Origin: Maioricimonas rarisocia
GTDB taxonomy: Bacteria > Planctomycetota > Planctomycetia > Planctomycetales > Planctomycetaceae
Assembly: GCF_007747795.1 (NCBI RefSeq)
Contig: NZ_CP036275.1
Location: 3,210,853-3,274,852 of the forward strand
Direction of reading: 5' to 3'
Length of the DNA: 64,000 bases
The notes beneath the pieces were generated by a model, which ran no database searches, was not told where the DNA came from, and saw nothing but the letters and a program-made list of their open reading frames with translations. This document shows, piece by piece, positions 1 through 7,827 of the stretch (positions within the stretch are counted from its first letter, which is position 1; every line of letters starts with the position of its first letter). Made by a program: the position numbers and the translations under genes.

Positions 1-267
1 ATCTTCGAGCGGCTCGTTGAGCAGCGCCGTGGCGTCGAAGCCGACTGGTTCAATCGGCGAAGAATCCGAGAGGCCGCTGAACAGTTCGTCATAGTTGGGG
101 CTGGCCGGGCCCGGGCGCATACTGGCCTGGCCGAAAGCCCTGTTTCCCCACTCCGGGTTCAGAGGTGCCAATGCAGTGGCGGCCGCAGCCAGTAGCAGAA
201 GCACCACGACTCTCGTCGTCGGCCGCAGCGCAGCAGAATTCGCGCGGTTTCGACGTGTGTCAACCAT
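1..267 (-). CDS. Secreted protein of unknown function, N-terminal part only
   Basis: This minus-strand gene starts at 267 and runs off the left edge of the window, so only its first 89 codons are visible. The N-terminus is basic (MVDTRRNR) and is followed by a hydrophobic run (VVVLLLLAAAATALA), which fits a signal peptide or membrane anchor. The mature part begins with a Gly/Pro/Ser-rich stretch and no recognisable domain. I chose the ATG at 267 because GAGAGG lies a few bases upstream. Two in-frame ATGs at 279 and 285 would add four to six residues but have poorer ribosome binding sites. The family cannot be named from this fragment. Confidence 0.55.
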   Translation of the reverse strand, partial: MVDTRRNRANSAALRPTTRVVVLLLLAAAATALAPLNPEWGNRAFGQASMRPGPASPNYDELFSGLSDSSPIEPVGFDATALLNEPLED

Positions 268-524
268 GACACCTCTCATGGACATCAATTCCGGTCGTGG
301 GGAAGGAGTATCTCTAACCGACGGGAAGTGCGGCGGAAAGGAGTGCGAATCCGAAGCGCGAGGCGCTCAGGCATGGGAGAATTATCCCAAGACCTTTGTA
401 GAGGCAATATGAATCTGCCCCGGGGCGTAAAAATGGGTGGACGAGGGCAGCTACGGGGAGGGGCGACCGGCAGATCAGACCGCAATTGCCTGGAGCACGT
501 GGTGTAGCAGCCGATCGAAGCGAT

Positions 525-1901
525 TTACCCGTCCTCTTTCGCCCCATAGCTGCGGGCGAGAATCTCGGCCGGATGCAGCACCGGCAGCGGCGAACCATCC
601 CCCCGCAGCATCGCCTGGATCTGCAGCGTGCAGCCGGCGTTGCCGCTGATGACCGCCTCCGCTTCGGTCGACTGGATGTTGCGCAGCTTGCGCTGTCCGA
701 GGCGGTCGGACATTTCCGGTTCGGTCAGATTGTAGCTGCCGGCGGCACCACAGCAGATGTCCGATTCCGGCAGCGGCACCAGCGTCAGGCCGGGGACCAG
801 TCCGAGAAGGTCACGAGGCTGCTGGCGAACCTGCTGGGCGTGGCAGAGGTGGCAGGCGTCGTGGTAAGTGGCCGTCATCGGCACTTCGTGCGTCGGCGCG
901 ACCGGCCCGAGCTCCATCAGGAACTCTGAAATGTCGCGCACCTTCGCCGAGAACTTTGCCAGGGCGGTGTGGCGGCTTTCGTCGTTCGGCGAGAGCTCGT
1001 GCGCAATATGAGGATAGTCCCGCAGCATCGCCCCGCAGCCGGCGACGTTGACGATGATGGCATCCACGTCATCAACCGGGAACGCGGCCGCGTTCGCCTC
1101 CGCCCGCTCCATCGCGGGTTCGGAGGCACCGCTGTGATAGTGGATCGCTCCGCAGCAGGTCTGCTGGCGGGGGATGACCACTTCGCAGCCGTTCGCCTGC
1201 AGAATGCGTGCCGTTGCCCGGTTCACGTGATGAAACATTGCATCGGCGACGCAACCGGTAAACAGCGCGACCCGGGCCCGCTGCGTTCCCTCGGCCGGGA
1301 GAACCTCGGGGAGTTCCGGTCCCCGTTTCTGCAGGGGAGGAAGCAGTCGCTGCATCCGCTGCAGCTTCTGAGGCAGCAGTCGCGTCAGTCCAGTCGCTTC
1401 GGCGAGATGATCCAGACCGAGCAACTGCATCAGCCGTGCCGGTGCCAGTGCCCATTTCAGCCGTGAGGGATAGGGGAACAGGCCGTGCAGGATCCACCGC
1501 TCGAACCAGCCGGGAGGTTCCGCTGCTGCGGAGCCGGTTCCACCCTGTTCATGCATCTCGACGCGGAAGGGTTCGATCAGTCGGCCGTACTGGACGCCCG
1601 AAGGGCAGGCGGTCTCGCAGCTTCGGCAGTCCAGGCAGAGTTCGAGGTGACGTGTGACGGACCCGGTCAGTTCGAGGCGTCCATCGGTGACCGCCCGCAT
1701 CAGATAAATGCGGCCGCGTGGGCTGTCATTCTCGTTGCCAGTCTCCAGGTACGTCGGGCAGGCGGAGGTACACAGGCCGCAATGAACGCAGTCGAGGAAC
1801 CGCTCGTACTCGATCGTCTGCCCGAGCCGCTCGGGGGCTGGAGTCGTCGACACGTGCTCTGTGGCTGTCGACTCGGACTGGGAGCTGGCGAACTCCGCCA
1901 T
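525..1901 (-). CDS. glcF: Glycolate oxidase iron-sulfur subunit GlcF
   Basis: The 458-residue protein matches the iron-sulfur subunit of glycolate oxidase, which passes electrons from the flavin subunits towards the quinone pool. Two ferredoxin-type 4Fe-4S motifs lie near the N-terminus (CVHCGLCTSACP and CLDCRSCETACP). Two CCG-domain signatures follow (QTCCGAIHYHSG and DICCGAAGSYN), the usual GlcF/heterodisulfide-reductase-D-like layout. I placed the start at MAEFASS because the preceding codons overlap the upstream gene; a purine-rich AGAGAG lies about 10 bases before it. It follows glcE by 77 bases on the same strand, so the two are probably co-transcribed. The catalytic GlcD subunit is not in the window. 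Confidence 0.9.
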   Translation of the reverse strand: MAEFASSQSESTATEHVSTTPAPERLGQTIEYERFLDCVHCGLCTSACPTYLETGNENDSPRGRIYLMRAVTDGRLELTGSVTRHLELCLDCRSCETACPSGVQYGRLIEPFRVEMHEQGGTGSAAAEPPGWFERWILHGLFPYPSRLKWALAPARLMQLLGLDHLAEATGLTRLLPQKLQRMQRLLPPLQKRGPELPEVLPAEGTQRARVALFTGCVADAMFHHVNRATARILQANGCEVVIPRQQTCCGAIHYHSGASEPAMERAEANAAAFPVDDVDAIIVNVAGCGAMLRDYPHIAHELSPNDESRHTALAKFSAKVRDISEFLMELGPVAPTHEVPMTATYHDACHLCHAQQVRQQPRDLLGLVPGLTLVPLPESDICCGAAGSYNLTEPEMSDRLGQRKLRNIQSTEAEAVISGNAGCTLQIQAMLRGDGSPLPVLHPAEILARSYGAKEDG

Positions 1902-1978
1902 GGGAGTAATCTCTCTGGTCGAGGTTGTCGTGTCACGAGGGAGAAGAGCGATGCTGCAGCAGGGGGACCCGGTTTGCG

Positions 1979-3241
1979 TCAGTCCTCCGGAAAACGGAAC
2001 CGGCCCGCGTTGAGGACACCGTCCGGATCGAGGGCCTGTTTGAGCCGTCGCATCAGGTTCCATGAGGGCGGGGCCGAGCCGAAGACCGAGAGTGTCTGCT
2101 TCCACGCTTCGTCGCAGGAGAGGACGGTCAATGAGCCGTCCGCCGCCTCGGCCAGTGTTCGCAGTGGAGCGAGAATGGCGGCAGCCGATTCGGCTGAGGA
2201 GCAACTGTCCGGCAGGTGTCCGATGACGATGCCGTTCCCTGCATGCGCCTGGACGGCGACATTCTCGTTGCTGGCGTGTTCGATGAACTTCAGCGTATGC
2301 GACCGGGGTAGTGACGTCTGGAATGTCAGCGGGTCGTCGGAGCTGGCCTGGTATTCGGTCAGTGCCGACCAGAGCTGGTCGCCGTGCTGACGAGGGACGG
2401 GCTGCTGCTGCGAGTCCGGCAGCGAGGCGAGTTCGGATGCGGCGGTCTCGAGCTGCCAGCGCGTTTCGCGGTCACTTCCCTCGTAGCCGAGGCAAAGCAC
2501 ATACGGGCCGACGGAAAGGTCGACATTTGCATCGCGGACGATCTGCCAGGCGGCCTTCTGGTTGAGAACCTCGACGGAGACCGGCCGCGTGCGCGAGACG
2601 AGCAAGTGCTGCAGCGCCTCTTCGACGGTGTCTGCCTGGTCGAACGTGAGCCACAGCAAGCCGCGTGAGGCGGCCAGCGGGCGTGTCTTGAGGGTGACCT
2701 GAGTCACAATTGCCAGGGTCCCCAGAGAGCCGATCAACAGTTTGCACAGGTCATAACCGGCGACGTTCTTGACGACACGTCCTCCCGCAGAGAACAGCCG
2801 ACCCTGCCCGTCAACCGCCGAGATGCCGATCACGTAGTCCCGGAAGGTGCCATAGCCGAAACGTCCGGGACCGCTGGTGTTCGAGGCGAGAGCTCCGCCA
2901 AGGGTGGCGCGGTGTCCCTGGGGGATGTCGATTGGCAGCCGCTGCCCTTCTTTGGCGAGAAGCTGCTTCAACTCGTCGATACGAATGCCTGCTTCGACGG
3001 TGACCGTCATGTCGCGGGCTGCAAAGTCGACGACCCGGGCCAGCTCGCTGGTGGCGACGAAGACTCCGTCGCGCAGCGGCGGATCACCATAGTGCAGCGC
3101 CGTGCGTCCCCCGACCGGATACAGCGCCTGTCGGTCACCATGGCTGTTTTCGCCCACGAACCGGGAGAGCTCCGCGGCGCTGGTCGGCGCGAATTCGCCG
3201 GCGATGTGCCGGGAAAAGGATTCAATCGGGTCTGCTGACAT
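1979..3241 (-). CDS. glcE: Glycolate oxidase FAD-binding subunit GlcE
   Basis: A 420-residue FAD-binding oxidoreductase of the FAD_binding_4 type, best matching GlcE. The N-terminal half carries the PCMH-type FAD-binding signature, including the PQGHRATLGGALASNTSGPGR segment, and GRVVKNVAGYDLCKLLIGS. The C-terminal half matches the cap domain and ends with the typical DPDGVLNAGR motif. A GTG at 3262 would add seven residues; I prefer the ATG at 3241. It lies directly upstream of glcF and divergently from fabI. GlcE normally works with GlcD and GlcF to oxidise glycolate or D-lactate to the 2-oxo acid. Confidence 0.87.
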   Translation of the reverse strand: MSADPIESFSRHIAGEFAPTSAAELSRFVGENSHGDRQALYPVGGRTALHYGDPPLRDGVFVATSELARVVDFAARDMTVTVEAGIRIDELKQLLAKEGQRLPIDIPQGHRATLGGALASNTSGPGRFGYGTFRDYVIGISAVDGQGRLFSAGGRVVKNVAGYDLCKLLIGSLGTLAIVTQVTLKTRPLAASRGLLWLTFDQADTVEEALQHLLVSRTRPVSVEVLNQKAAWQIVRDANVDLSVGPYVLCLGYEGSDRETRWQLETAASELASLPDSQQQPVPRQHGDQLWSALTEYQASSDDPLTFQTSLPRSHTLKFIEHASNENVAVQAHAGNGIVIGHLPDSCSSAESAAAILAPLRTLAEAADGSLTVLSCDEAWKQTLSVFGSAPPSWNLMRRLKQALDPDGVLNAGRFRFPED

Positions 3242-3377
3242 ATGTCGTCTGTGGCGATCCACCGCGCGTACGTTCAGGAGTGATCACATGTAGCACGATT
3301 TCCGGTGTCGCGGCAAGGGTGTCCTTCTCGAGCGACTGAACCCGGCGGCGCCCCGAAGGCCAGCGTGGCGGTGAAGA

Positions 3378-3406
3378 TTGCAGGGGGAAATCCCCTCCAC
3401 TATGGT
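3378..3406 (+). promoter_or_regulatory. Predicted fabI promoter with an operator-like palindrome in the spacer
   Basis: TTGCAG (3378-3383) and TATGGT (3401-3406) are 17 bases apart, a good sigma-70-type match. The spacer contains GGGGAAATCCCC, a palindrome with GGGGA/TCCCC arms. Transcription would start near 3413 and give a leader of about 90 bases before fabI. This is a visual prediction. Confidence 0.45.
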
Positions 3407-3505
3407 GTGTCGCGGAAAACTCTGGTCCAGTTCGCTTAGATTCGGCAGGTGTCGGGACCGTCGTGGGAATCCTGCCGGTGACGGTTGTGTGAGGAGATTT
3501 CGAGC

Positions 3506-4327
3506 ATGGGATTGTTCGACGGCAAGAAGGGACTCGTGGTCGGCATCGCCAACGACCGCTCGATCGCGTGGTCGATCACGCAGTACCTGCACCAGGAGGG
3601 GGCGGAGATGGGCTTCACCCATCTTCCCGACAAGGACCCCAACCGTCCCAAGAACGAGAACAAGGTTCGCAAGCTGGTCGATCCGATCGGTGCGAAGTTC
3701 CTCGTCCCCTGTGACGTGACCCGCGACGAAGACCTCGACGCGATCTTCAAGACGACCGAAGAGACGTTCGGCAAGATCGACTTCGTCCTGCACAGTGTGG
3801 CGTTCGCGCCGCCGCAGGATCTGACCGGCCCCGTGCACGATGTCAGCCGCGAAGGCTTTCACGTCGCCATGGACATCAGCGTCTACAGCCTGATGGCGAT
3901 GGCCGGCCGGGCCCGTCCGATCATGAATCCCGGCGGCGCCATGCTGACGCTCTCCTATCTGGGGGGCGAACGGGTGATCCCCGGCTACAACCTGATGGGG
4001 CTCTGCAAAGCGGCACTTGAAAACGCCGTTGGGTACCTCGCCAGCGAGCTGGGCAGGGACGGCGTTCGCGTCAACGCTCTCAGTGCCGGCCCCGTGCGGA
4101 CGATCTCCGCGTCGGGCGTTGCCGACATGAAGAAGATGACGCAGATGTACGAGATGTTCGCCCCGCTGCGGCGGAACATCGAAGTCGAAGAAGTCGGCAA
4201 GACCGGGATGTTCCTGCTGAGCGACCTGGCGAGCGGCATCACAGCCGAGACCGTCCACGTCGACTGCGGGTACAACGCGATGGGAGCTCCGCCTCCAGAC
4301 GCCTACGAAAAGATGGGCGCCGAGTAG
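3506..4327 (+). CDS. fabI: Enoyl-[acyl-carrier-protein] reductase FabI
   Basis: A 273-residue SDR-fold enzyme that reduces the trans-2 double bond of enoyl-ACP with NAD(P)H, the last step of each fatty acid elongation cycle. The N-terminus [14 protein letters not shown] is the FabI cofactor-binding loop, which replaces the usual SDR GxxxGxG. The catalytic pair fits Tyr161 and Lys168 (YNLMGLCK, Y-x6-K), and [12 protein letters not shown] is the conserved FabI loop after the active site. GAGGAG lies 9 bases before the ATG. Length matches the family (about 255-280). It stands alone downstream of its own predicted promoter and is followed by an intergenic repeat. Confidence 0.95.
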   Translation: MGLFDGKKGLVVGIANDRSIAWSITQYLHQEGAEMGFTHLPDKDPNRPKNENKVRKLVDPIGAKFLVPCDVTRDEDLDAIFKTTEETFGKIDFVLHSVAFAPPQDLTGPVHDVSREGFHVAMDISVYSLMAMAGRARPIMNPGGAMLTLSYLGGERVIPGYNLMGLCKAALENAVGYLASELGRDGVRVNALSAGPVRTISASGVADMKKMTQMYEMFAPLRRNIEVEEVGKTGMFLLSDLASGITAETVHVDCGYNAMGAPPPDAYEKMGAE

Positions 4328-4332
4328 TCGCG

Positions 4333-4483
4333 GGGTGGCCGGGGCTCGGGGCAATGTCCCGGGTTCCGCCTCGGCTTCCACGCAGATTGAGTGCACGGTC
4401 GGGATTGCGGTGTCCACGACCCCGGTGGTGGTGAGTCGGTCCGTGTGGGAGGCTCACGGCTCACAGAGCCGTGGCACCCTGTT
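4333..4483. repeat. Intergenic direct repeat, copy 1 (151 bp)
   Basis: This 151-base unit is repeated at 4521-4671 with no gaps and only scattered substitutions. It starts GGGTGGCCGGGGCTCGGGGC and ends CCGTGGCACCCTGTT. Near its end it holds the palindrome CACGGCTCACAGAGCCGTG (4455-4473). No gene reads convincingly through it. Confidence 0.85.
4455..4473. repeat. Palindromic repeat CACGGCTC-ACA-GAGCCGTG, copy 1
   Basis: Perfect 8-base arms around an ACA loop, followed by GCAC. Identical 19-mers occur at 4643, 29867 and 30117, all in gene-free DNA. The layout resembles a REP-type intergenic hairpin. Confidence 0.85.
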
Positions 4484-4520
4484 CAGGACCGTTGCTTCCA
4501 TGGTTGGAGTCCCGCGACCA

Positions 4521-4671
4521 GGGTGGCCGGGGCTCGGGGCAATGTCCGGGGTTCCGCTTTGGCTTCCACGCAGATTGAGTGCGCGGTCGGAATTGCGGCG
4601 TCCACGGCCCCGGTGGTGGTGAGTCGGTCCGTTAGGGACGTACACGGCTCACAGAGCCGTGGCACCCTGTT
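4521..4671. repeat. Intergenic direct repeat, copy 2 (151 bp)
   Basis: Second copy of the unit at 4333-4483, offset by 188 bases. It contains the same 19-base palindrome at 4643-4661. After it, short CCGTGGCAC fragments recur up to about 4710, which suggests decayed extra units. The stretch from 4328 to 4735 between fabI and the Nudix gene holds nothing else I can identify. Confidence 0.85.
4643..4661. repeat. Palindromic repeat CACGGCTC-ACA-GAGCCGTG, copy 2
   Basis: Identical to the 19-mer at 4455-4473, inside the second 151-base unit. Confidence 0.85.
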
Positions 4672-4735
4672 TCGCGCCGTGGCACCCGTCGAGGACCGTG
4701 GCACGCGACTGTCTCTGACTGGAAAGAGTTCGCCA

Positions 4736-5182
4736 GTGACAACCGGCCTGGCTCAGGAGGATGCTGCTCCCACCCGCATCGGCATTGCCGTCGTCGAACG
4801 GGAAGGACGGTATCTGGTCGGCGTCCGCCCTCCCGGGCGACCGCTGGCAGGTATGGCAGAGTTCCCCGGAGGCAAATGTGAGCTGGGGGAGTCGGCCGCC
4901 GCCTGTGCCGTCCGGGAGTGCCTGGAGGAGACCGGCCTGCGGGTGGAAATCCGCGAGTTGTTGAACGAGCAGGTGCACGAGTATCCGCACGACGTCGTGC
5001 ATCTGCACTTTTTTCTCTGCGCGCCCGTTTCTGGTGAGCCGCGCGAGGCGAACGGAACGTTCCGCTGGTGTGTCCTGCAGGAGCTGGCGGAGCTGGAGTT
5101 CCCGGATGCGAACGGTCCGGTGGTGCAGCAGCTGCTCGATCGTGCTGCGAATCTGCCGGGCGGTCGACCTCCCGTATGTTGA
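4736..5182 (+). CDS. mutT: MutT-type Nudix hydrolase (probable 8-oxo-dGTP diphosphatase)
   Basis: A 148-residue Nudix protein. The Nudix box GX5EX7REUXEEXGU is complete (GKCELGE, seven residues, RECLEETGL), so the metal-binding glutamates are present. The [20 protein letters not shown] start and the AEFPGGK segment resemble MutT enzymes, which hydrolyse 8-oxo-dGTP and so prevent AT-to-CG mutation. I chose the GTG at 4736 because GGAAAGAG lies 6-8 bases upstream and the codons before it lie in the intergenic repeat. The stop codon overlaps the -35 element of the following tRNA promoter. MutT function versus another Nudix substrate cannot be settled from sequence. Confidence 0.82.
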   Translation: MTTGLAQEDAAPTRIGIAVVEREGRYLVGVRPPGRPLAGMAEFPGGKCELGESAAACAVRECLEETGLRVEIRELLNEQVHEYPHDVVHLHFFLCAPVSGEPREANGTFRWCVLQELAELEFPDANGPVVQQLLDRAANLPGGRPPVC

Positions 5183-5207
5183 CATCCGGTCAGTGCGGAA
5201 ATAAATT
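5179..5207 (+). promoter_or_regulatory. Predicted promoter of tRNA-Arg(CCG)
   Basis: A consensus TTGACA at 5179-5184 is followed after 17 bases by TAAATT (5202-5207). The start would fall about 4 bases before the tRNA 5' end. The TTGACA hexamer contains the TGA stop codon of the Nudix gene. Confidence 0.55.
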
Positions 5208-5217
5208 CCACGTTCAC

Positions 5218-5291
5218 GTCCCCGTAGCTCAATTGGATAGAGCGTCGGCCTCCGGAGCCGAAGGTTAGAGGTTCGAATCCTCTCGGGGATA
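5218..5291 (+). tRNA. tRNA-Arg (anticodon CCG)
   Basis: The 74-base sequence folds into a standard cloverleaf. The acceptor arms are GTCCCCG and CGGGGAT (one G-T pair), with a GCTC/GAGC D stem. The anticodon stem TCGGC/GCCGA encloses CTCCGGA, placing CCG at positions 34-36. The T arm is AGAGG-TTCGAAT-CCTCT and the discriminator base is A. CCA is not encoded. It would read the Arg codon CGG. Confidence 0.95.
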
Positions 5292-5677
5292 TTTCTCCTA
5301 AGTCCCTCCGGCTACTGTGCTTTCGCCGGCGCCCCCTGTTTGCGGACAGAGATCCGCTCGACTGACGATCTCCGTTTCCAGGCGACCGTCTCCTGGCAGG
5401 ATCGATCCCGGAAGCTTCGCTTGAGGTGTTCGCTCCGCCCTCGACCTCCTCGGGATGAAGAGTGAAGGTCTGTGAATGCATTCCTGCTTCGGGATGCGGG
5501 ACGAACCGGCCAGGGGCTCAGCACTTCGAGGCACGTCTGCACGTCGGGAGCTCGCGACCGCCTCGCTGTCAGTCTTCGACAACCGTATGGTGGTTTGACG
5601 TAAAGGAAGTCGACACTCCTTTTCGGTCGACACCTTGCAGTCAACCACCTCACCTTCCAGCTTGCGGGTTCCCACCA
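5292..5677. other. Gene-free stretch between tRNA-Arg and a secreted esterase
   Basis: No convincing gene lies here. Open frames crossing it on the minus strand are antisense shadows of the downstream esterase. A short ATTTCTCCT after the tRNA may help end its transcript. I see no strong promoter. Confidence 0.5.
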
Positions 5678-6628
5678 ATGCACCGATTCGTCGCTGCCGT
5701 TTCTCCTGTGATCGTGCGCGCCGCTCTGATCGCGTTTGCCGTTCTTGTGCTGGTTCTGACACCGAACCACGCACACGCTCAGAAACAGTCCGGGAAGCAG
5801 AAAGCGATTCAGGCGATCCGGGAGAACTCGGATCTGCATCGTGACCTGACGTACGCGTCGATCGGCCGGCGCGAGCTGAAGCTGAACCTGGCAGTTCCGA
5901 AGAACGTGACGTCGCCGACGCCGCTGGTTATCTGGATCCACGGGGGCGCATGGGCGCATGGTTCGAAGGATGCTCCGACTCCGGCGGCCGCGTTCCTGCT
6001 GGCCGGGTATGCCGTCGCCAGCGTCGAGTACCGGCTGACGGGGGAGGCCCCGTTTCCGGCTCAGATTCACGACTGCAAGGCGGCGGTCCGCTGGCTGCGG
6101 GCCAATGCCGGGCGGTACAACCTCGACCCCGATCGGTTCGCGGCCTGGGGAGCGTCCGCGGGAGGGCATCTCGCCACCCTGTTGGGGACGACGAGCGGCC
6201 ACCGGGAGCTGGACGGGAACGTCGGCGATAACACCGGCGTCTCGAGTGAGGTCCAGGTGGTGTGCAACTACTTCGGACCGCTCGACTTTCCTGCGATGCT
6301 GGATACGGCCAGCGATCTTCCGGACAGACTCAAGCAGGCAATCGAACAGTTCTACGGCGGCGCGACTCCCGAGGAGCGGCGTGCGCTGACCGAGCTCGCG
6401 AGTCCACTCTCGCACGTCTCCGACGGAGACGCCCCGGTCATCATCATTCACGGGGACAAGGATCCGATTGTGCCGCTCTCCGTCAACCGCGGATTTCCGC
6501 GCACCTTGAGACAGCACGGCGTCCCTGTGGAAATGATCGTGCTGCCGGGAGCCGCCCACGGCGGCAAGGAGTTCTGGAATCCGAAACTGCTCAGGCAGAT
6601 TGCCGCGTTCTTCGACAAGGCGTGGTAG
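5678..6628 (+). CDS. Secreted alpha/beta hydrolase (BD-FAE/esterase-lipase family)
   Basis: A 316-residue protein with a signal peptide (hydrophobic residues about 10-24, likely cleavage after AHA near residue 28). The remainder is an alpha/beta hydrolase of the acetyl-esterase/BD-FAE group. It has the oxyanion-hole motif HGGAW, the nucleophile elbow GASAG, an Asp in DKDPIVP and the catalytic His in GAAHGG. Such planctomycete enzymes are thought to deacetylate or de-esterify polysaccharides in the periplasm, but the substrate here is unknown. The start was chosen at the signal-peptide Met; the ribosome binding site is weak. It is followed on the same strand by a second alpha/beta hydrolase after 132 bases. 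Confidence 0.85.
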   Translation: MHRFVAAVSPVIVRAALIAFAVLVLVLTPNHAHAQKQSGKQKAIQAIRENSDLHRDLTYASIGRRELKLNLAVPKNVTSPTPLVIWIHGGAWAHGSKDAPTPAAAFLLAGYAVASVEYRLTGEAPFPAQIHDCKAAVRWLRANAGRYNLDPDRFAAWGASAGGHLATLLGTTSGHRELDGNVGDNTGVSSEVQVVCNYFGPLDFPAMLDTASDLPDRLKQAIEQFYGGATPEERRALTELASPLSHVSDGDAPVIIIHGDKDPIVPLSVNRGFPRTLRQHGVPVEMIVLPGAAHGGKEFWNPKLLRQIAAFFDKAW

Positions 6629-6760
6629 AGCGGGCACACGTCAGGGGCAGCAGGAGCGTCGCACCAGCGGCTACGGGGGATCGCCGGTTCCGTTCACCGC
6701 AATCTCACGAAATAGTGAGGGTGGATGCGGGCGGATTCTGATCAGCGAAAGGCGATCCCG

Positions 6761-7585
6761 ATGACGACTCCACTCGAACACCAGTTTGCGCACGTTGAAG
6801 GTCACCGGCTCGCATATCTCGAGACGGGAAGCGGACCGGCCGTGCTGTTGCTGCACGGCATACCGACCTCCAGCCTGCTCTGGCGGGATGTGATTCCGAC
6901 GCTGGCTCGGTCGCATCGGGTGATTGCGCCCGACATGCTCAACTACGGCAAGTCGGACAAACCTTCCCGGGCCGACGTCTCGATCGCGGCACAGGCCCGA
7001 CTGATGTGGGGGCTGCTGGACGGTCTGGGGATCCGGCAAGCGGACGTCGTGGCTCACGATATCGGCGGCGGCGTGGCGCAGATCATGGCGGTCCATCGTC
7101 CCGAGCGGGTTCGCCGGCTGGTGCTGAGCAATTCGGTCTGCTTCGATTCCTGGCCGATTCCCGATTTCGAGCCGCTGCAGAAGTCCGGGGCCGAAGAGAA
7201 GTTCACGGTGGAGTCCTTTCAGAAAATGCTGCGGGAGTTCCTGCCCAAAGGTGTTCACCAGTCGGACGGACTTTCGGACGAGGCGGCCGACATCATGCTC
7301 GAGCCCTGGTCGACCGAAGAAGGGAAGCATGCCCTGTTCCGCAATCTGCGGCGACTGAATCCGGAATACACGATGGCGATCGCCGACGAACTCGCAACGC
7401 TCGATCACGAGACGCTCATCGTCTGGGGACGCCACGATCCGTTCCAGAAGCCGAAATACGCCGACCAGCTTTCCGCGGCCATCCCGCATACCGAGCTTGC
7501 CTGGATCGAGGAGGCTGCCCACTGGGTGATGGAAGAACGTCCGGAAGAGGTGCGGCAGGCGATTCATCAGTTCCTGACCCGGTAG
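6761..7585 (+). CDS. Haloalkane dehalogenase-like alpha/beta hydrolase
   Basis: A 274-residue cytoplasmic alpha/beta hydrolase without a signal peptide. The nucleophile is Asp100 in AHDIGG, not serine. This places it with haloalkane dehalogenases, fluoroacetate dehalogenases and epoxide hydrolases rather than esterases. The oxyanion region is HGIPTSS, the acid is likely the Asp in GRHDPF, and the catalytic His lies in AAHWVMEE. AAAGG precedes the ATG by about 8 bases. The next gene, on the same strand, is a haloacid dehalogenase, so the two could act in series on halogenated organics; this is inference. Epoxide hydrolase activity is the main alternative. Confidence 0.78.
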   Translation: MTTPLEHQFAHVEGHRLAYLETGSGPAVLLLHGIPTSSLLWRDVIPTLARSHRVIAPDMLNYGKSDKPSRADVSIAAQARLMWGLLDGLGIRQADVVAHDIGGGVAQIMAVHRPERVRRLVLSNSVCFDSWPIPDFEPLQKSGAEEKFTVESFQKMLREFLPKGVHQSDGLSDEAADIMLEPWSTEEGKHALFRNLRRLNPEYTMAIADELATLDHETLIVWGRHDPFQKPKYADQLSAAIPHTELAWIEEAAHWVMEERPEEVRQAIHQFLTR

Positions 7586-7673
7586 CAGATCCCCTGCCGG
7601 GGCAGAGTCGTCGCGGTCGAGCCAGTGTCCTGGGTTTTCCGCGTCAGGTCCCTGTTAGATCTTCGAAGAAGGT

Positions 7674-7695
7674 GTCTGGACCGATCGGTCCAGAC
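7674..7695. promoter_or_regulatory. Perfect 22-bp palindrome, operator-like
   Basis: GTCTGGACCGA is followed directly by its exact reverse complement TCGGTCCAGAC, with no loop. It sits 133 bases before the haloacid dehalogenase start and 88 bases after the preceding hydrolase. A loop-free palindrome of this size fits a dimeric repressor site (TetR-like layout) better than a terminator, and no T-run follows. Confidence 0.55.
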
Positions 7696-7827
7696 TGCGT
7701 AGCGTTGCTGCATGGTGGAGACCGAACGACGCGGAATGGCAGGCTGTCATCTGCGGTGCGTGTGTCGAGCGCGACGACGCGACGCTGGACTTCGGAGGCG
7801 ACCAGAGATGACGACGGGAACACCACG

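Noticed and set aside
3242-3262. GTG start of GlcE at 3262
   Set aside because: Possible, but it adds only a basic heptapeptide with no clear ribosome binding site, so the ATG at 3241 was preferred.
5312-6637. 441-codon open frame antisense to the secreted esterase
   Set aside because: Arg/Gly/Pro-rich translation with no family features; the plus strand encodes a complete esterase with signal peptide and catalytic triad.
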